Source of the DNA: Collinsella ureilytica
Lineage (GTDB): Bacteria; Actinomycetota; Coriobacteriia; Coriobacteriales; Coriobacteriaceae
Assembly (NCBI RefSeq): GCF_019795105.1
Contig: NZ_JAIMFO010000004.1
Location: forward strand, 496,001 to 560,000
DNA length: 64,000 nucleotides
Direction of reading: 5' to 3'
In this document: positions 17,657 through 25,808 of the stretch, piece after piece
How the letters are laid out: every line of letters begins with the position of its first letter
Position numbering within the stretch: the first letter of the stretch is position 1
Position numbers and translations under genes: made by a program
The notes under the pieces: generated by a model
Told to the model about the DNA's origin: nothing
What the model saw: only the letters and a program-made list of their open reading frames with translations
Database searches by the model: none

Positions 17657-18478
17657 TTACACCTCCTGGACGAGCTCGGCCATGGCCTGCTCGTACTGCT
17701 CGTCGTTCGGAGCCTTACCGTGCCAGCCAACCTGGTTTTCCATGAAAGAGACGCCCTTGCCCTTAACCGTATTTGCCACAATGCAGACCGGTGAGCCAGA
17801 AACCGTTCGCGCTTGAGCAAAGGCTGCACGAACTTGAGCCATATCGTTGCCGTCGGCAAGCTCAATAACGTGGAACTTAAAGGCGCGGAACTTATCTGCA
17901 ATAGGCATGGCGGAATTTACTTCCTCAATCGTGCCATCAATCTGCAGACCATTGTGATCAACAATCACTACGAGGTTATCCAAGCCGTGATTACCGGCAA
18001 ACATGGCCGCCTCCCACACCTGGCCTTCCTCAAGCTCACCGTCACCCAAAAGCGCATAGGTGCGATACGAATCTCCCCAATGCTTGGCAGCAAGTGCCAT
18101 ACCAACTGCAGCAGAAATGCCCTGACCAAGCGAGCCGGTAGACATATCTACGCCGGGAGTGTCATTCATATTCGGATGCCCCTGCAGGTGGCTGCCAATA
18201 TGGCGCAAAGTAACGAGATCCTCTTTGGGGAAAAAGCCTCGATGTGCAAGCGTGGCATACAGCCCCGGTGCGCAGTGACCCTTAGAGAGCACAAAGCGAT
18301 CACGCTCAGACATGCGGGGATTTTTGGGGTCGATATTCATCTCTTCAAAATAGAGATAGGTAAAGATCTCCGCTGCACCAAGCGATCCTCCGGGATGTCC
18401 CGACTTGGCCGCGTGCACACCCTCTAAGATGCCACGGCGAACTTCTCGCGCGATCTGCACCAACTCCTCGTCGTGCAT
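17657..18478 (-). CDS. Transketolase N-terminal subunit (operon B)
   Basis: First half of split transketolase, the ThDP-binding PP domain, 273 residues: HAAKSGHPGGSLGAAEIFTYLYF, LSKGHCAPGLYA, GSLGQGISAAVGMALA, and the ThDP/metal motif GDGELEEGQVWEAAMFAGNHGLDNLVVIVDHN. GAAGGAGGGTTC precedes the ATG at 18478. Partner of the C-terminal subunit directly downstream. Its operon-mates (PTS, GatZ-like protein, FSA) suggest it processes a phosphorylated ketose or its FSA cleavage products rather than serving only the pentose pathway (inference). Confidence 0.95.
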   Translation of the reverse strand: MHDEELVQIAREVRRGILEGVHAAKSGHPGGSLGAAEIFTYLYFEEMNIDPKNPRMSERDRFVLSKGHCAPGLYATLAHRGFFPKEDLVTLRHIGSHLQGHPNMNDTPGVDMSTGSLGQGISAAVGMALAAKHWGDSYRTYALLGDGELEEGQVWEAAMFAGNHGLDNLVVIVDHNGLQIDGTIEEVNSAMPIADKFRAFKFHVIELADGNDMAQVRAAFAQARTVSGSPVCIVANTVKGKGVSFMENQVGWHGKAPNDEQYEQAMAELVQEV

Positions 18479-18507
18479 GAACCCTCCTTCGCTCCATCAA
18501 CAACAAA

Positions 18508-18540
18508 GAAGCGGGGACGGATATTCGCCCCCGCCGCTTC
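18508..18540 (-). other. Intra-operon hairpin between FSA copy 2 and transketolase
   Basis: GAAGCGG and CCGCTTC arms with G/C-rich inner pairing. No T-run; probably an mRNA-processing or stabilising stem. Confidence 0.4.
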
Positions 18541-18547
18541 AAACATT

Positions 18548-19231
18548 CTAAGCGCCAGCAACTACCTTTGCCCAGTCTGCCTCAAAGGATGCAAGACCTT
18601 GATCGGTGAGTGGATGGCGTACGCACTTCTTAAGAGCTGCCATAGGAACGGTTGCAATATCTGCTCCCATAAGAGCTGCTTGTACCACGTGGTTTGGTGT
18701 ACGTACAGAGGCGGTAATGATCTCTACCTCACCATCAACGTTTTTGCCTGACCAGTCATAGTTACCAATGCAGGCAATCACATCTCCTAACTGAGAGATG
18801 CCATCTTCTGCAATATCGTCAAAGCGTCCTACAAACGGAGAGATATAGCGAGCTCCTGCATTTGCTGCAAGCAGTGCTTGGGCGGCAGAAAAAACTAGAG
18901 TCATATTGACGCGAATGCCAGCATCGGCAAGAGCGCGACAAGCCGCAAGGCCAGCCTCACATACCGGAAGCTTTACCACGATATTGGGGGCAAGGGCAGC
19001 TAAGCGCTTTCCTTCCTCAATCATGCCTTCGGTATCGGTGGCTGTAGACTCAGCAGAGACTGGAAGGCCTTCGCAAAGCTTGGCGATCTTTAACATATGA
19101 GGCTCAAAGTCTTGAAGCTTGCCTCCGGTTTTTGCATACAGAGTTGGATTGGTAGTAACGCCTGCCAAACAACCCCAGCCCTTTGCCTCTGCAATCTCAT
19201 CAAGATCAGCAGTGTCGATAAAGAATTTCAT
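18548..19231 (-). CDS. Fructose-6-phosphate aldolase/transaldolase-like protein, copy 2
   Basis: Protein identical to the product at 11997-12680: 227 residues, Schiff-base K87 in NIVVKLPVC. Fourth gene of operon B, between the GatZ-like gene and transketolase. The nucleotide identity covers the frame exactly up to the start codon, while the stop codon (TAG) and the upstream leader differ. This pattern points to gene conversion or very recent copying of the coding region alone. Each copy serves a separate PTS operon, so the two may be induced by different sugars. Confidence 0.92.
   Translation of the reverse strand: MKFFIDTADLDEIAEAKGWGCLAGVTTNPTLYAKTGGKLQDFEPHMLKIAKLCEGLPVSAESTATDTEGMIEEGKRLAALAPNIVVKLPVCEAGLAACRALADAGIRVNMTLVFSAAQALLAANAGARYISPFVGRFDDIAEDGISQLGDVIACIGNYDWSGKNVDGEVEIITASVRTPNHVVQAALMGADIATVPMAALKKCVRHPLTDQGLASFEADWAKVVAGA
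18552..19231 (-). repeat. 680-bp identical direct repeat, copy 2
   Basis: Second copy of the repeat at 12001-12680, same orientation, 6,551 bp apart. Recombination between copies would delete or duplicate part of operon A, lacI and the transketolase genes. Confidence 0.93.
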
Positions 19232-19259
19232 GTGCGCATCCCTTCGTATGCTCCAATAC

Positions 19260-20534
19260 TTACTGCTCGAGTGCCTTTCTGATCCGCGACGTTACGCCCG
19301 TCAGATTGAGCCCAACGACGTACTGCTTGATCGGGCGCTTAATGTGCTCGATCACAAAGCGCTTACCGTCAATATCCTGGGCTGCGAGGTTTGCGTAGAT
19401 CTTGGCGATCTCTGCTTTTACCTCAGGATCGTTAAAGGCATAGTGCCCCGAAATGTCCAGAATCTTGAGCGAAAGCTCCTTATCACTAAGAATATCATCA
19501 ACGCGCAGCTTCACATCGTCGCCTGTCATCCACTTCCGCCAACGTTCGGTTTTAATGGCCTTAACGAGCAGTGTGTGATAAAGATTCGAAGGATCATCAC
19601 AAAGTCCATTGTCGACCAAGATCTGCTCGGTCTCACAAAGCTTGAGGTAGGCGCGGGTCTCTTCGGTACCGTACTGAGGCGCAACATTCGAGGCAGTCAC
19701 ACGAGCCGGGAGATGCTCCAAAAGCGTTGCATCATCCAGATAATCGGCATTGTGCTCCTTGAGACCAACGCCGTAGCGCTTGGCCATATCAGCCAACTCA
19801 CGAGCTGCCTTAAAGTCATAGTGGCCAACCTGCTCGGTCAAGCGCGTTAAGGTGCCGGTTTGGCCCACAATGAACGTAGGCATAGGACAGCCACGCGATT
19901 CAAGCTCTGGCTTGAGCTGAGCGATGAATTCCTCATACTTTTCGGTTGAGGTCAGGCCGCCATTGGTTTCTTCCGTACCCACCTCATAGGCAACCTCGGG
20001 CAGACCATGCTCGCGACGATACTGCTCAAGGTAGTCAATCAGATCGATGGTCCGGCGCAGCACCACATCTAAAGGAATAACCTTACCAATCTGGTAGGGA
20101 TCCTTTGTAGGGTCAACCATGAGCAGGTCAAAGCCTGCCTCCATGTCCGCTACAAACGACTTACGAGCGAGCTCCATTGCTTCTTCCTCTGGAAGATGGG
20201 CATTGCGCTCCTCGTCACGCTGCCAAGGACCGCCGTGGTCGCGGCACAGATAATACGGCCCGATATACCCAACCTCGTCGGCAACCTTTTTAATATCAGC
20301 TGCGAAGCGGAACTGATCCCAACCATTCACATAGCCAGCACCCATTTCGTCCATATCGACTTGGTTTCGCGATGCAATAAACATCGGAGGAAAGTCTTCA
20401 TCCTTTGCCAGCTCAAACACGGCCTGAATGAGGTTTGGACTCATAGGACCAATGCCCACCATCGTGGCGTGATCTCCCGTTTCCACCAACTTGAGCATTC
20501 CTTGTACGGCTTCGCGAATCGTAAGATCTGACAT
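19260..20534 (-). CDS. GatZ/KbaZ-like protein (tagatose-bisphosphate aldolase non-catalytic subunit family)
   Basis: 424 residues that align with GatZ/KbaZ at several blocks: IASRNQVDMDEMGAGYVNG (NQVD-x-GGY in KbaZ), CRDHGGPWQRDE (GDHLGPNRWQ), the AYEVGTEETNGGL block (YVIGTEVPVPGG), GLKEHNADYLDD (EAHSTDYQ) and the conserved C-terminal part. In E. coli, GatZ/KbaZ chaperones the class II aldolase GatY/KbaY. No GatY-type gene is present here; instead an FSA follows 28 bp downstream. It may have its own activity or assist a different enzyme (inference). GGAGTAACGC precedes the ATG at 20534. Expected cytoplasmic; no membrane segments. Confidence 0.75.
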   Translation of the reverse strand: MSDLTIREAVQGMLKLVETGDHATMVGIGPMSPNLIQAVFELAKDEDFPPMFIASRNQVDMDEMGAGYVNGWDQFRFAADIKKVADEVGYIGPYYLCRDHGGPWQRDEERNAHLPEEEAMELARKSFVADMEAGFDLLMVDPTKDPYQIGKVIPLDVVLRRTIDLIDYLEQYRREHGLPEVAYEVGTEETNGGLTSTEKYEEFIAQLKPELESRGCPMPTFIVGQTGTLTRLTEQVGHYDFKAARELADMAKRYGVGLKEHNADYLDDATLLEHLPARVTASNVAPQYGTEETRAYLKLCETEQILVDNGLCDDPSNLYHTLLVKAIKTERWRKWMTGDDVKLRVDDILSDKELSLKILDISGHYAFNDPEVKAEIAKIYANLAAQDIDGKRFVIEHIKRPIKQYVVGLNLTGVTSRIRKALEQ

Positions 20535-20628
20535 GCGTTACTCCTTTTTCTCGACATGACGTATGGAACCGCTCGCCTAAAGCAGGCGGATACCGTGCAT
20601 GTACAACGACTTGCTTCATGCATAAGAC

Positions 20629-20652
20629 GGGATCGGAGTTGCCCCCGATCCC
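20629..20652 (-). other. Intra-operon hairpin between EIIC and GatZ-like gene
   Basis: Perfect 8-bp arms GGGATCGG and CCGATCCC with an 8-nt loop, 13 bp past the EIIC stop. No T-run; likely sets relative expression of the membrane and soluble genes. Confidence 0.45.
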
Positions 20653-20665
20653 TCATATTCAAAAA

Positions 20666-21706
20666 TTACTTCTCGAGCTTTGGCTTCATAACAACCAAGA
20701 GAACCACACCAACGGCAACACCGATTGCCATATCAATGGTGAATAAGAGCGGGCTGCTCGTAGCAAGGACAACAATCATGCCGCCGTGCGGAACAAAGCA
20801 TTCAACTCCTTGGAACGCTGCAAGCGCCGCGCCTACCGCAGAGCCGCTCATAATGGCAGGCAACGTGTGCTTCAGGTCCTTCACGGCAAAAGGAATTGCA
20901 CCTTCAGTAATACCGATGAGACCCATAAAGATCGCCGTAATTCCCAGCTGGCGATCGGCCTCTTCATACTTACTCCGCGCAATAAGCGAAGCAATGCCGC
21001 ATACCAACGGCGGTACAGCCACGGCAACACGGAATGCCCCATTTGGCATATAGATATGCTCCGCCATCAATACCATGGTGAAGGTTGAAGCGGTCTTATT
21101 GATGGGACCTCCCATATCTACCGCAGTCATGAGTCCAATGACCGCACCGAGCACGACTGCAGATCCGCCTTCTAAGCTCGAAAGTATCTGAGTCATCCAA
21201 CCCATAAACAGGCTGATGGGATATGCCAGAACATAGATGTAGACCATGCCAAGCGCCAACGCAGAAAGCGTTGGCATAATGAGAACCGGCATGATGGTGC
21301 GAACGGTATTGCCTACCTTCCACGTCTTCATCCATTTGATGAAGTATCCTGCCGCAACACCTAAGAGCATGGCACCTAAGAAACCTGTAGAAACATTGGT
21401 CTCGTTAATCTCTACTGGGTTATTAGCGAGGTATCCCAGAACAAAACCGGGAGCAAGTGCTGGTTTGCCTCCAATGGAATAGGCAATATAGGCCGCCAGT
21501 ACCGGAATCATCATATGAATGCCGGCCATACCAATGGCATTCAGATTCTTCATCACCGGATTGGTGATCTCCATGCCAGCGTCTCCCGCCTGGCCAGTAG
21601 CCAGGGAGAACGCGAGAAAGACACCACCAATAACAACCACAGGAATAAAGTAGGACACGCCCGTATTAAATGCTTTGACGAGATCCTTGCCGATATTTTT
21701 GAACAT
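20666..21706 (-). CDS. PTS fructose-family EIIC permease (operon B)
   Basis: 346-residue membrane channel with about 9-10 spans. Signature segments SYFIPVVVIGGVFLAFSLA, GGKPALAPGFVLGYLA, AVDMGGPINKTASTF (substrate-site loop) and GITEGAIPFAVKD. Separate from its EIIB, 21 bp upstream. AAAGGAGAGC precedes the ATG. As in operon A, no EIIA is encoded nearby. Distinct from the operon-A EIIC (clear divergence throughout), although the aldolases of both operons are identical, so the two loci take different substrates. Confidence 0.92.
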   Translation of the reverse strand: MFKNIGKDLVKAFNTGVSYFIPVVVIGGVFLAFSLATGQAGDAGMEITNPVMKNLNAIGMAGIHMMIPVLAAYIAYSIGGKPALAPGFVLGYLANNPVEINETNVSTGFLGAMLLGVAAGYFIKWMKTWKVGNTVRTIMPVLIMPTLSALALGMVYIYVLAYPISLFMGWMTQILSSLEGGSAVVLGAVIGLMTAVDMGGPINKTASTFTMVLMAEHIYMPNGAFRVAVAVPPLVCGIASLIARSKYEEADRQLGITAIFMGLIGITEGAIPFAVKDLKHTLPAIMSGSAVGAALAAFQGVECFVPHGGMIVVLATSSPLLFTIDMAIGVAVGVVLLVVMKPKLEK

Positions 21707-21727
21707 GGATCGCTCTCCTTTCGAGTC

Positions 21728-22042
21728 CTACAGAGCAATAAGCTCGTCAATAACCTCAACGGGATGACCAATGACATGAGCGGGATCGACCGTGAGCACC
21801 TTGCCTGCATCGGCCATCTCTTCAAATCGCTCCTCGCCCTCGATACCAATTGCAACTGCTAAAAGGACGAAATCGGCATCAGCGACGTCTTCGTCTTCAA
21901 GCTCATTCTCAATGCCCATGCCGCCTTGGGTTTCAACCTTGTATTCAAACCCGCGACGTGTGCACTCTTTCTCAATGGCCTCCTTAGCCATATAGGTGTG
22001 GGCAATTCCCACCGTGCATGCTGCTACTGCGACGATCTTCAT
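21728..22042 (-). CDS. PTS fructose-family EIIB (operon B)
   Basis: 104-residue phosphocarrier with phospho-cysteine C9 in VAACTVGIAHTYMAKEA, ETQGGMGIENELEDED and ADFVLLAVAIGIEGEERF. The ATG at 22042 has GAGGGG upstream; the frame is open 24 bp further, but that region contains the Shine-Dalgarno. First gene of operon B, divergent from the LacI regulator. Confidence 0.94.
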   Translation of the reverse strand: MKIVAVAACTVGIAHTYMAKEAIEKECTRRGFEYKVETQGGMGIENELEDEDVADADFVLLAVAIGIEGEERFEEMADAGKVLTVDPAHVIGHPVEVIDELIAL

Positions 22043-22591
22043 ACCGTTCCCCTCTCTTTGGGACATCTCGTCTCATCGCGGGGGCAGACCTCGGTAAGCT
22101 TTCTCACCCTCGCCCCACGCGCTCCGATGAGGCCATTATCTTGAGCAAAGCGTGCGAAAGGCCAGGCTGATTCGGTAAAAGGCCTGATAGATAGCTGAAT
22201 TTAGGATTTTAGTTAATGCGTTAACTAATGAATCTACATGACAAAGAATTGCCGAGCGGAAAAGTCAAGATTTTTCTTTTATCTTTCTGCTAACGGCGGG
22301 AGGCATCGTTTCTTCATATCATCGCTCGCGCTGTATGGGCAAAGCATCTCACTCAAACTTCTGCCTCGGTGCTTCCAGCTTGGCGCAGTAGGCTCCCGAT
22401 GTCCATAGAGGAAACGTCGGCAACGCCTTTGCTGTGCCTACCCTGGCACGCATCAGTCTCGCGATGCTCAAACAGCATACGTCAACCGTGCCTTCGCTCC
22501 GTCCAACTTGGTACGCATCGAGCCCGCGATGCTCAATACCCCCGAAAAGATCGCCAGTCTGCTACCCTATCGGCTGATACAGGAGGGGGCT
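22043..22591. other. Divergent control region of operon B and its LacI regulator
   Basis: 549 bp. The left half is AT-rich and holds the operator at 22209-22228. The right half (about 22360-22550) is GC-richer and contains degenerate repeats: TGGCACGCATC-N5-CGCGATGCTCAA at 22444 and TGGTACGCATC-N5-CGCGATGCTCAA at 22509. These resemble the 51-bp repeats beyond the lacI gene. No separate gene is supported. Confidence 0.6.
22209..22228. promoter_or_regulatory. LacI-family operator of operon B
   Basis: TTAGTTAATGCGTTAACTAA: perfect 8-bp arms around a 4-bp GC-containing centre, in the intergenic space between divergent EIIB and lacI. A TTGTCA box (minus strand) lies a few bases to its right, so binding would hinder the operon-B promoter. 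Confidence 0.75.
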
Positions 22592-23782
22592 ATGGTGCAG
22601 AAAAAGGCAGAGGCCGCATCGAGGGTTACCATATCTGATGTTGCTCAGGCAGCAGGAGTTTCTACCGCATCTGTCTCCTATTTCTTAAATGGCCGCCTAG
22701 AAAAACTCGGGCAGAAAACTCAAGCACGCATTGAGCACGTCATTCGAGAAACGGGCTATATTCCAAGTGCGCAAGCACGCAGTCTTTCAGGAAAACAAAC
22801 GCACGTCATTGCAATCATTATCAAAGACAATGCAAATGACTGGGCAGGGAAGTTTTTAGAGGGTGTTGAGCGCGTTGCCCTTGCCAATGGATACGCCACG
22901 ATTGTTTGCGCGAGCAATTTCAACCCTGAGACTGAAATCATGTATGTGGAGAAGATGCTCTCCATGGGTGTTGATGGCTTTATTATCCAGCCCACGCAAA
23001 ACTTTAAAGTGGTTACCGAGCGCATTGAAAAAACGGGAACACCTCTGGTCTGTTTTGACTTCGCTGCGTATGACCTGCAAGGAACGTGGATAAAAACGAA
23101 TCTGTATGACGGGTTTTATCGAGCAACAACCGAGCTTATTGACGCGGGATACGAGGACTTTATCTGCGTTGCTGCCGATACAACGACGATCCGCTCGCGC
23201 ATTGAGCGCTTCCAAGGCTTTGTCGATGCACTCTCGGCGCGCAGGCGCACATACAAAATGCTTTCTATAACGCATGACACACCTTCGGTGGCAAAACTCA
23301 GAGAATACTTTCAGTACAAGCTAAACCCCGCACGTCGCAGCCTCATTTTTGTTCAAAACCAATGGGCGCTTCCCCGTATCTATAAGGCGCTCAAGCCTAT
23401 GGCGCACCTCATGCCAAAGCAAATTGGACTCATCGGGCTGAACTGCACCGAGTGGACTGATTTGGTTGATCCTCCCGTCAGCGTTATAGCTGAACCGGTA
23501 AATCTCGAAGGCGCTCAGGCATGTAAGATGCTGCTCAATATTCTCAAACAGCAGGGAGATGCCTCCGAGAAACACATTGATGAAAGCACTACCCCAGCCG
23601 AGAGCGACACAGCACATCGAAGCAGTACGCGGAGCAACGAGGCTCAAGGCGATGCCGGCAAACACGGCTCAGGCTCTCCTCACAGAAGCCCTGCGGAACG
23701 TAGCGAGATTCCCGGCACGCACCAACAAGCCCTCGATTGTGAAATTATTTGGCGAGGCTCAACCAGCGTAAAGATGTCCTGA
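22592..23782 (+). CDS. LacI-family regulator of operon B with disordered C-terminal insertion
   Basis: 396 residues; HTH RVTISDVAQAAGVSTASVSYFLN at 11-33, hinge SAQARSLSGKQ, ligand domain to about residue 320. Instead of ending with the usual short strand, residues about 321-381 are a Ser/Glu/His/Gly-rich low-complexity stretch, after which the normal final strand LDCEIIWRGSTSVK reappears. Relatives are 330-340 residues long, so this is an insertion. AGGAGG precedes the ATG at 22592; upstream in-frame codons are not used by the family. The 3' end lies within the first unit of a 51-bp tandem repeat. The regulator is divergent from operon B and probably binds the 22209 palindrome. Confidence 0.92.
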   Translation: MVQKKAEAASRVTISDVAQAAGVSTASVSYFLNGRLEKLGQKTQARIEHVIRETGYIPSAQARSLSGKQTHVIAIIIKDNANDWAGKFLEGVERVALANGYATIVCASNFNPETEIMYVEKMLSMGVDGFIIQPTQNFKVVTERIEKTGTPLVCFDFAAYDLQGTWIKTNLYDGFYRATTELIDAGYEDFICVAADTTTIRSRIERFQGFVDALSARRRTYKMLSITHDTPSVAKLREYFQYKLNPARRSLIFVQNQWALPRIYKALKPMAHLMPKQIGLIGLNCTEWTDLVDPPVSVIAEPVNLEGAQACKMLLNILKQQGDASEKHIDESTTPAESDTAHRSSTRSNEAQGDAGKHGSGSPHRSPAERSEIPGTHQQALDCEIIWRGSTSVKMS

Positions 23783-23966
23783 CGCGGCGTGGCACACACG
23801 AGACGCAGCCGCGCCAGCGTATAGGCGCTCCGTCTCTGCTTGGCGTGCATGAGACGTTGCCAAGCCAGCGTATATGCGTTCTGACACTGCTGGGAGTACG
23901 CGAAGCGCAGTCAAGCCAGCGAATAGGCACTCAGACGCAGCTCGGACATCTGCGGCACAGCGCTAC
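23763..23966. repeat. 51-bp tandem repeat (minisatellite), about 4 degenerate units
   Basis: CCAGCG-initiated units start at 23763, 23814, 23865 and 23916, an exact 51-bp period. Units share CCAGCGTAtAggCGcTC and a second half like TTGGCGTGCATGAGACG. They run from the last codons of lacI to the stop region of the convergent ATPase gene. A period of 17 codons keeps all frames open, giving 17-residue peptide repeats in two frames; I see no ribosome site and do not call a gene. Confidence 0.8.
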
Positions 23967-24727
23967 CCGATATAGGGAACAACGACCGGCATCCCCTTGT
24001 GCTCAATAATGTCAGCGCAAATCCCATATACCTGCTCAATAGCTTCTGGAGTCATGGTCTCGACTCCCCCAAACGCGTAAACGCCTGAGTCTTTTAGGAA
24101 TAAAAACTTATCGCAGTATCGAATTGCTAGGTTCAAGTCGTGAATGATAATGATCACACAGGTGTCATGCTCTTTGGCGATCCTTCGAACAAGATGGAGC
24201 ACCTCATGCTGGTTGCATGGGTCAAGATTGCTGGTTGGCTCATCAAGCAGCAAGATCTTTGGCTCTTGCGCCAGAGCTCGTGCGAGCATAACTTTTTGCG
24301 TCTCTCCGCCAGACAACTCAGAAACATTGCGCAGTAAAAAGGAGCTCATGCCCATTTTCTCAATAACATCAATGGCGATCTCTTTATCTTGAGTAGTCGC
24401 ATCCCAAGTAATATATGGTCTCCTGCCAAGCAAAACCGTGTCAAAAACGGTCATAGAACCCGAGGTTGCAGCTGTTTGGGGCACGTAGGCAATATGCTGA
24501 GCCATGGCTCGCTTCGACATATCGTAGAGATTCTGTCCATCCACCCGAACCATGCCCTCATCGGCAGGGTATATGCGGTCAATGCATTTCAGCAAGGTGC
24601 TTTTGCCCGCACCGTTATTGCCCAGAACCGCTACGCATTCGTTCTTGCGAACCGAAAAGCTGATCTCGTCCAAAATCCGTTGTGATTCTCGTCCATACGA
24701 GAAGCTGAGTGCATCTACTTCAAACAT
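23963..24727 (-). CDS. FecE/BtuD-type ABC transporter ATPase
   Basis: 254-residue ATPase of a FecBCD-type importer: Walker A LGNNGAGKSTLLKC, IAYVPQTA Q-loop, signature ELSGGETQKVML, Walker B ILLLDEPTSNLD, H-loop IIHDLNLA. The AYVPQ and DLNLA wording is typical of iron-complex/heme/cobalamin transport ATPases. The ATG at 24727 overlaps the permease gene by 8 bp; an upstream in-frame extension lies inside the permease frame. The stop borders the 51-bp repeat array. Confidence 0.92.
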   Translation of the reverse strand: MFEVDALSFSYGRESQRILDEISFSVRKNECVAVLGNNGAGKSTLLKCIDRIYPADEGMVRVDGQNLYDMSKRAMAQHIAYVPQTAATSGSMTVFDTVLLGRRPYITWDATTQDKEIAIDVIEKMGMSSFLLRNVSELSGGETQKVMLARALAQEPKILLLDEPTSNLDPCNQHEVLHLVRRIAKEHDTCVIIIIHDLNLAIRYCDKFLFLKDSGVYAFGGVETMTPEAIEQVYGICADIIEHKGMPVVVPYIG

Positions 24728-25808
24728 GTGACTTGAGTCCTCGAAGCAGCAGGAACAAAAACATTGGTGCCCCAAGAAACGATGTAATCGCTCCGATGGG
24801 CAAAATGACCGGCGCGATCACCAGTCTGCCAAAGGTATCGGCAAGAACCAGCAACAAAGAGCCTGCGATTGCCGAGGCGGGCAAGAGATACCGAAAGTCG
24901 CTCCCTACAAATCGGCGCATAATATGAGGAGCAATTAAGCCCACAAAGCTAATAATGCCCACGAAGGAAACGGCAACAGCTGCAGAAAGCGAACAGATGG
25001 CAAGGCTTGTGAGCATCACTGCCCAAGAATTTACGCCAAGGCTTTTTGCTGTATCAACCCCACCTTCCATGGCATTGTAGTTCCAGCGATTAGCCAGGTA
25101 GTAAATGAGCGCTACCGCAAGCACAACTACCAGAATGCCTATTTCTATCCAGCCTGCAGATCCAAGATTGCCAAATGTCCAAAAAACAATGGAGCTGATC
25201 TTGGTTTCGTCTGCAAAGTACTGCAGCAAGGTAAGCCCTCCTCCAAACAGAGAGCTCAGTGCCACGCCCGCCAACACCAGACCTGTCGGGCCAAGATCTT
25301 TTCTGAACTGCGACAACACAATAATGACTGCAGTTGAGAGGGAGCCAAAGATGAAAGCACAGGTTGTAACGATATACGGATTATTAATCGATATGGCTGT
25401 GGCAGCAGAGTCAGAATTGACCATGCCTCCCCCAAATACCACCAATCCCACTGCCGCTCCAAAGGCAGCGCCCTGCGATACCCCGAGCGTTGATGCAGAG
25501 GCAAGCGGATTTTGAAGCACACACTGCATGACCGAGCCTGAAGCTGCAAGTATTGCGCCTATTAGTATTGCAGCCAGCACGCGTGGCAACCTGATATTCA
25601 GCACTGCCGTCTGATAGATGGGGTTGCCACTACCAAGAAATGCTTGCACAACTTCTGGGATGGGAATATTCAAGGAGCCAGCGCTCACTGCCACCAGAGC
25701 CACCACAATGGTAGCTCCGGCGGCAAGTATCAACGCCAAGCGTTTGCGCTGAATGAAGCGGTTATATTCGCTCAAATACTCAGAGCGCTGATCAGACTTT
25801 ACGGTCAC
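24720..25808 (-). CDS. FecCD-family ABC transporter permease
   Basis: 362-residue membrane protein of the BtuC/FecCD family with about 10 spans: RLPRVLAAILIGAILAASGSVMQ, NPLASASTLGVSQGAAFGA, LVLAGVALSSLFGG and the C-terminal GLIAPHIMRRFVGSDFRYLLPASAIAGSLLL. It starts with GTG at 25808, whose first base is shared with the stop of the binding-protein gene. Imports an iron, heme, cobalamin or molybdate-type complex across the membrane; the exact ligand cannot be read from sequence. Confidence 0.93.
   Translation of the reverse strand: MTVKSDQRSEYLSEYNRFIQRKRLALILAAGATIVVALVAVSAGSLNIPIPEVVQAFLGSGNPIYQTAVLNIRLPRVLAAILIGAILAASGSVMQCVLQNPLASASTLGVSQGAAFGAAVGLVVFGGGMVNSDSAATAISINNPYIVTTCAFIFGSLSTAVIIVLSQFRKDLGPTGLVLAGVALSSLFGGGLTLLQYFADETKISSIVFWTFGNLGSAGWIEIGILVVVLAVALIYYLANRWNYNAMEGGVDTAKSLGVNSWAVMLTSLAICSLSAAVAVSFVGIISFVGLIAPHIMRRFVGSDFRYLLPASAIAGSLLLVLADTFGRLVIAPVILPIGAITSFLGAPMFLFLLLRGLKSHV

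Noticed and set aside
23763-23966. CRISPR array
   Set aside because: Units are contiguous 51-bp tandem repeats without unique spacers and no cas genes are present.
23749-24009. Small repeat-peptide genes on either strand of the 51-bp array
   Set aside because: Frames stay open only because the period is a multiple of three; no ribosome site or conserved sequence supports translation.
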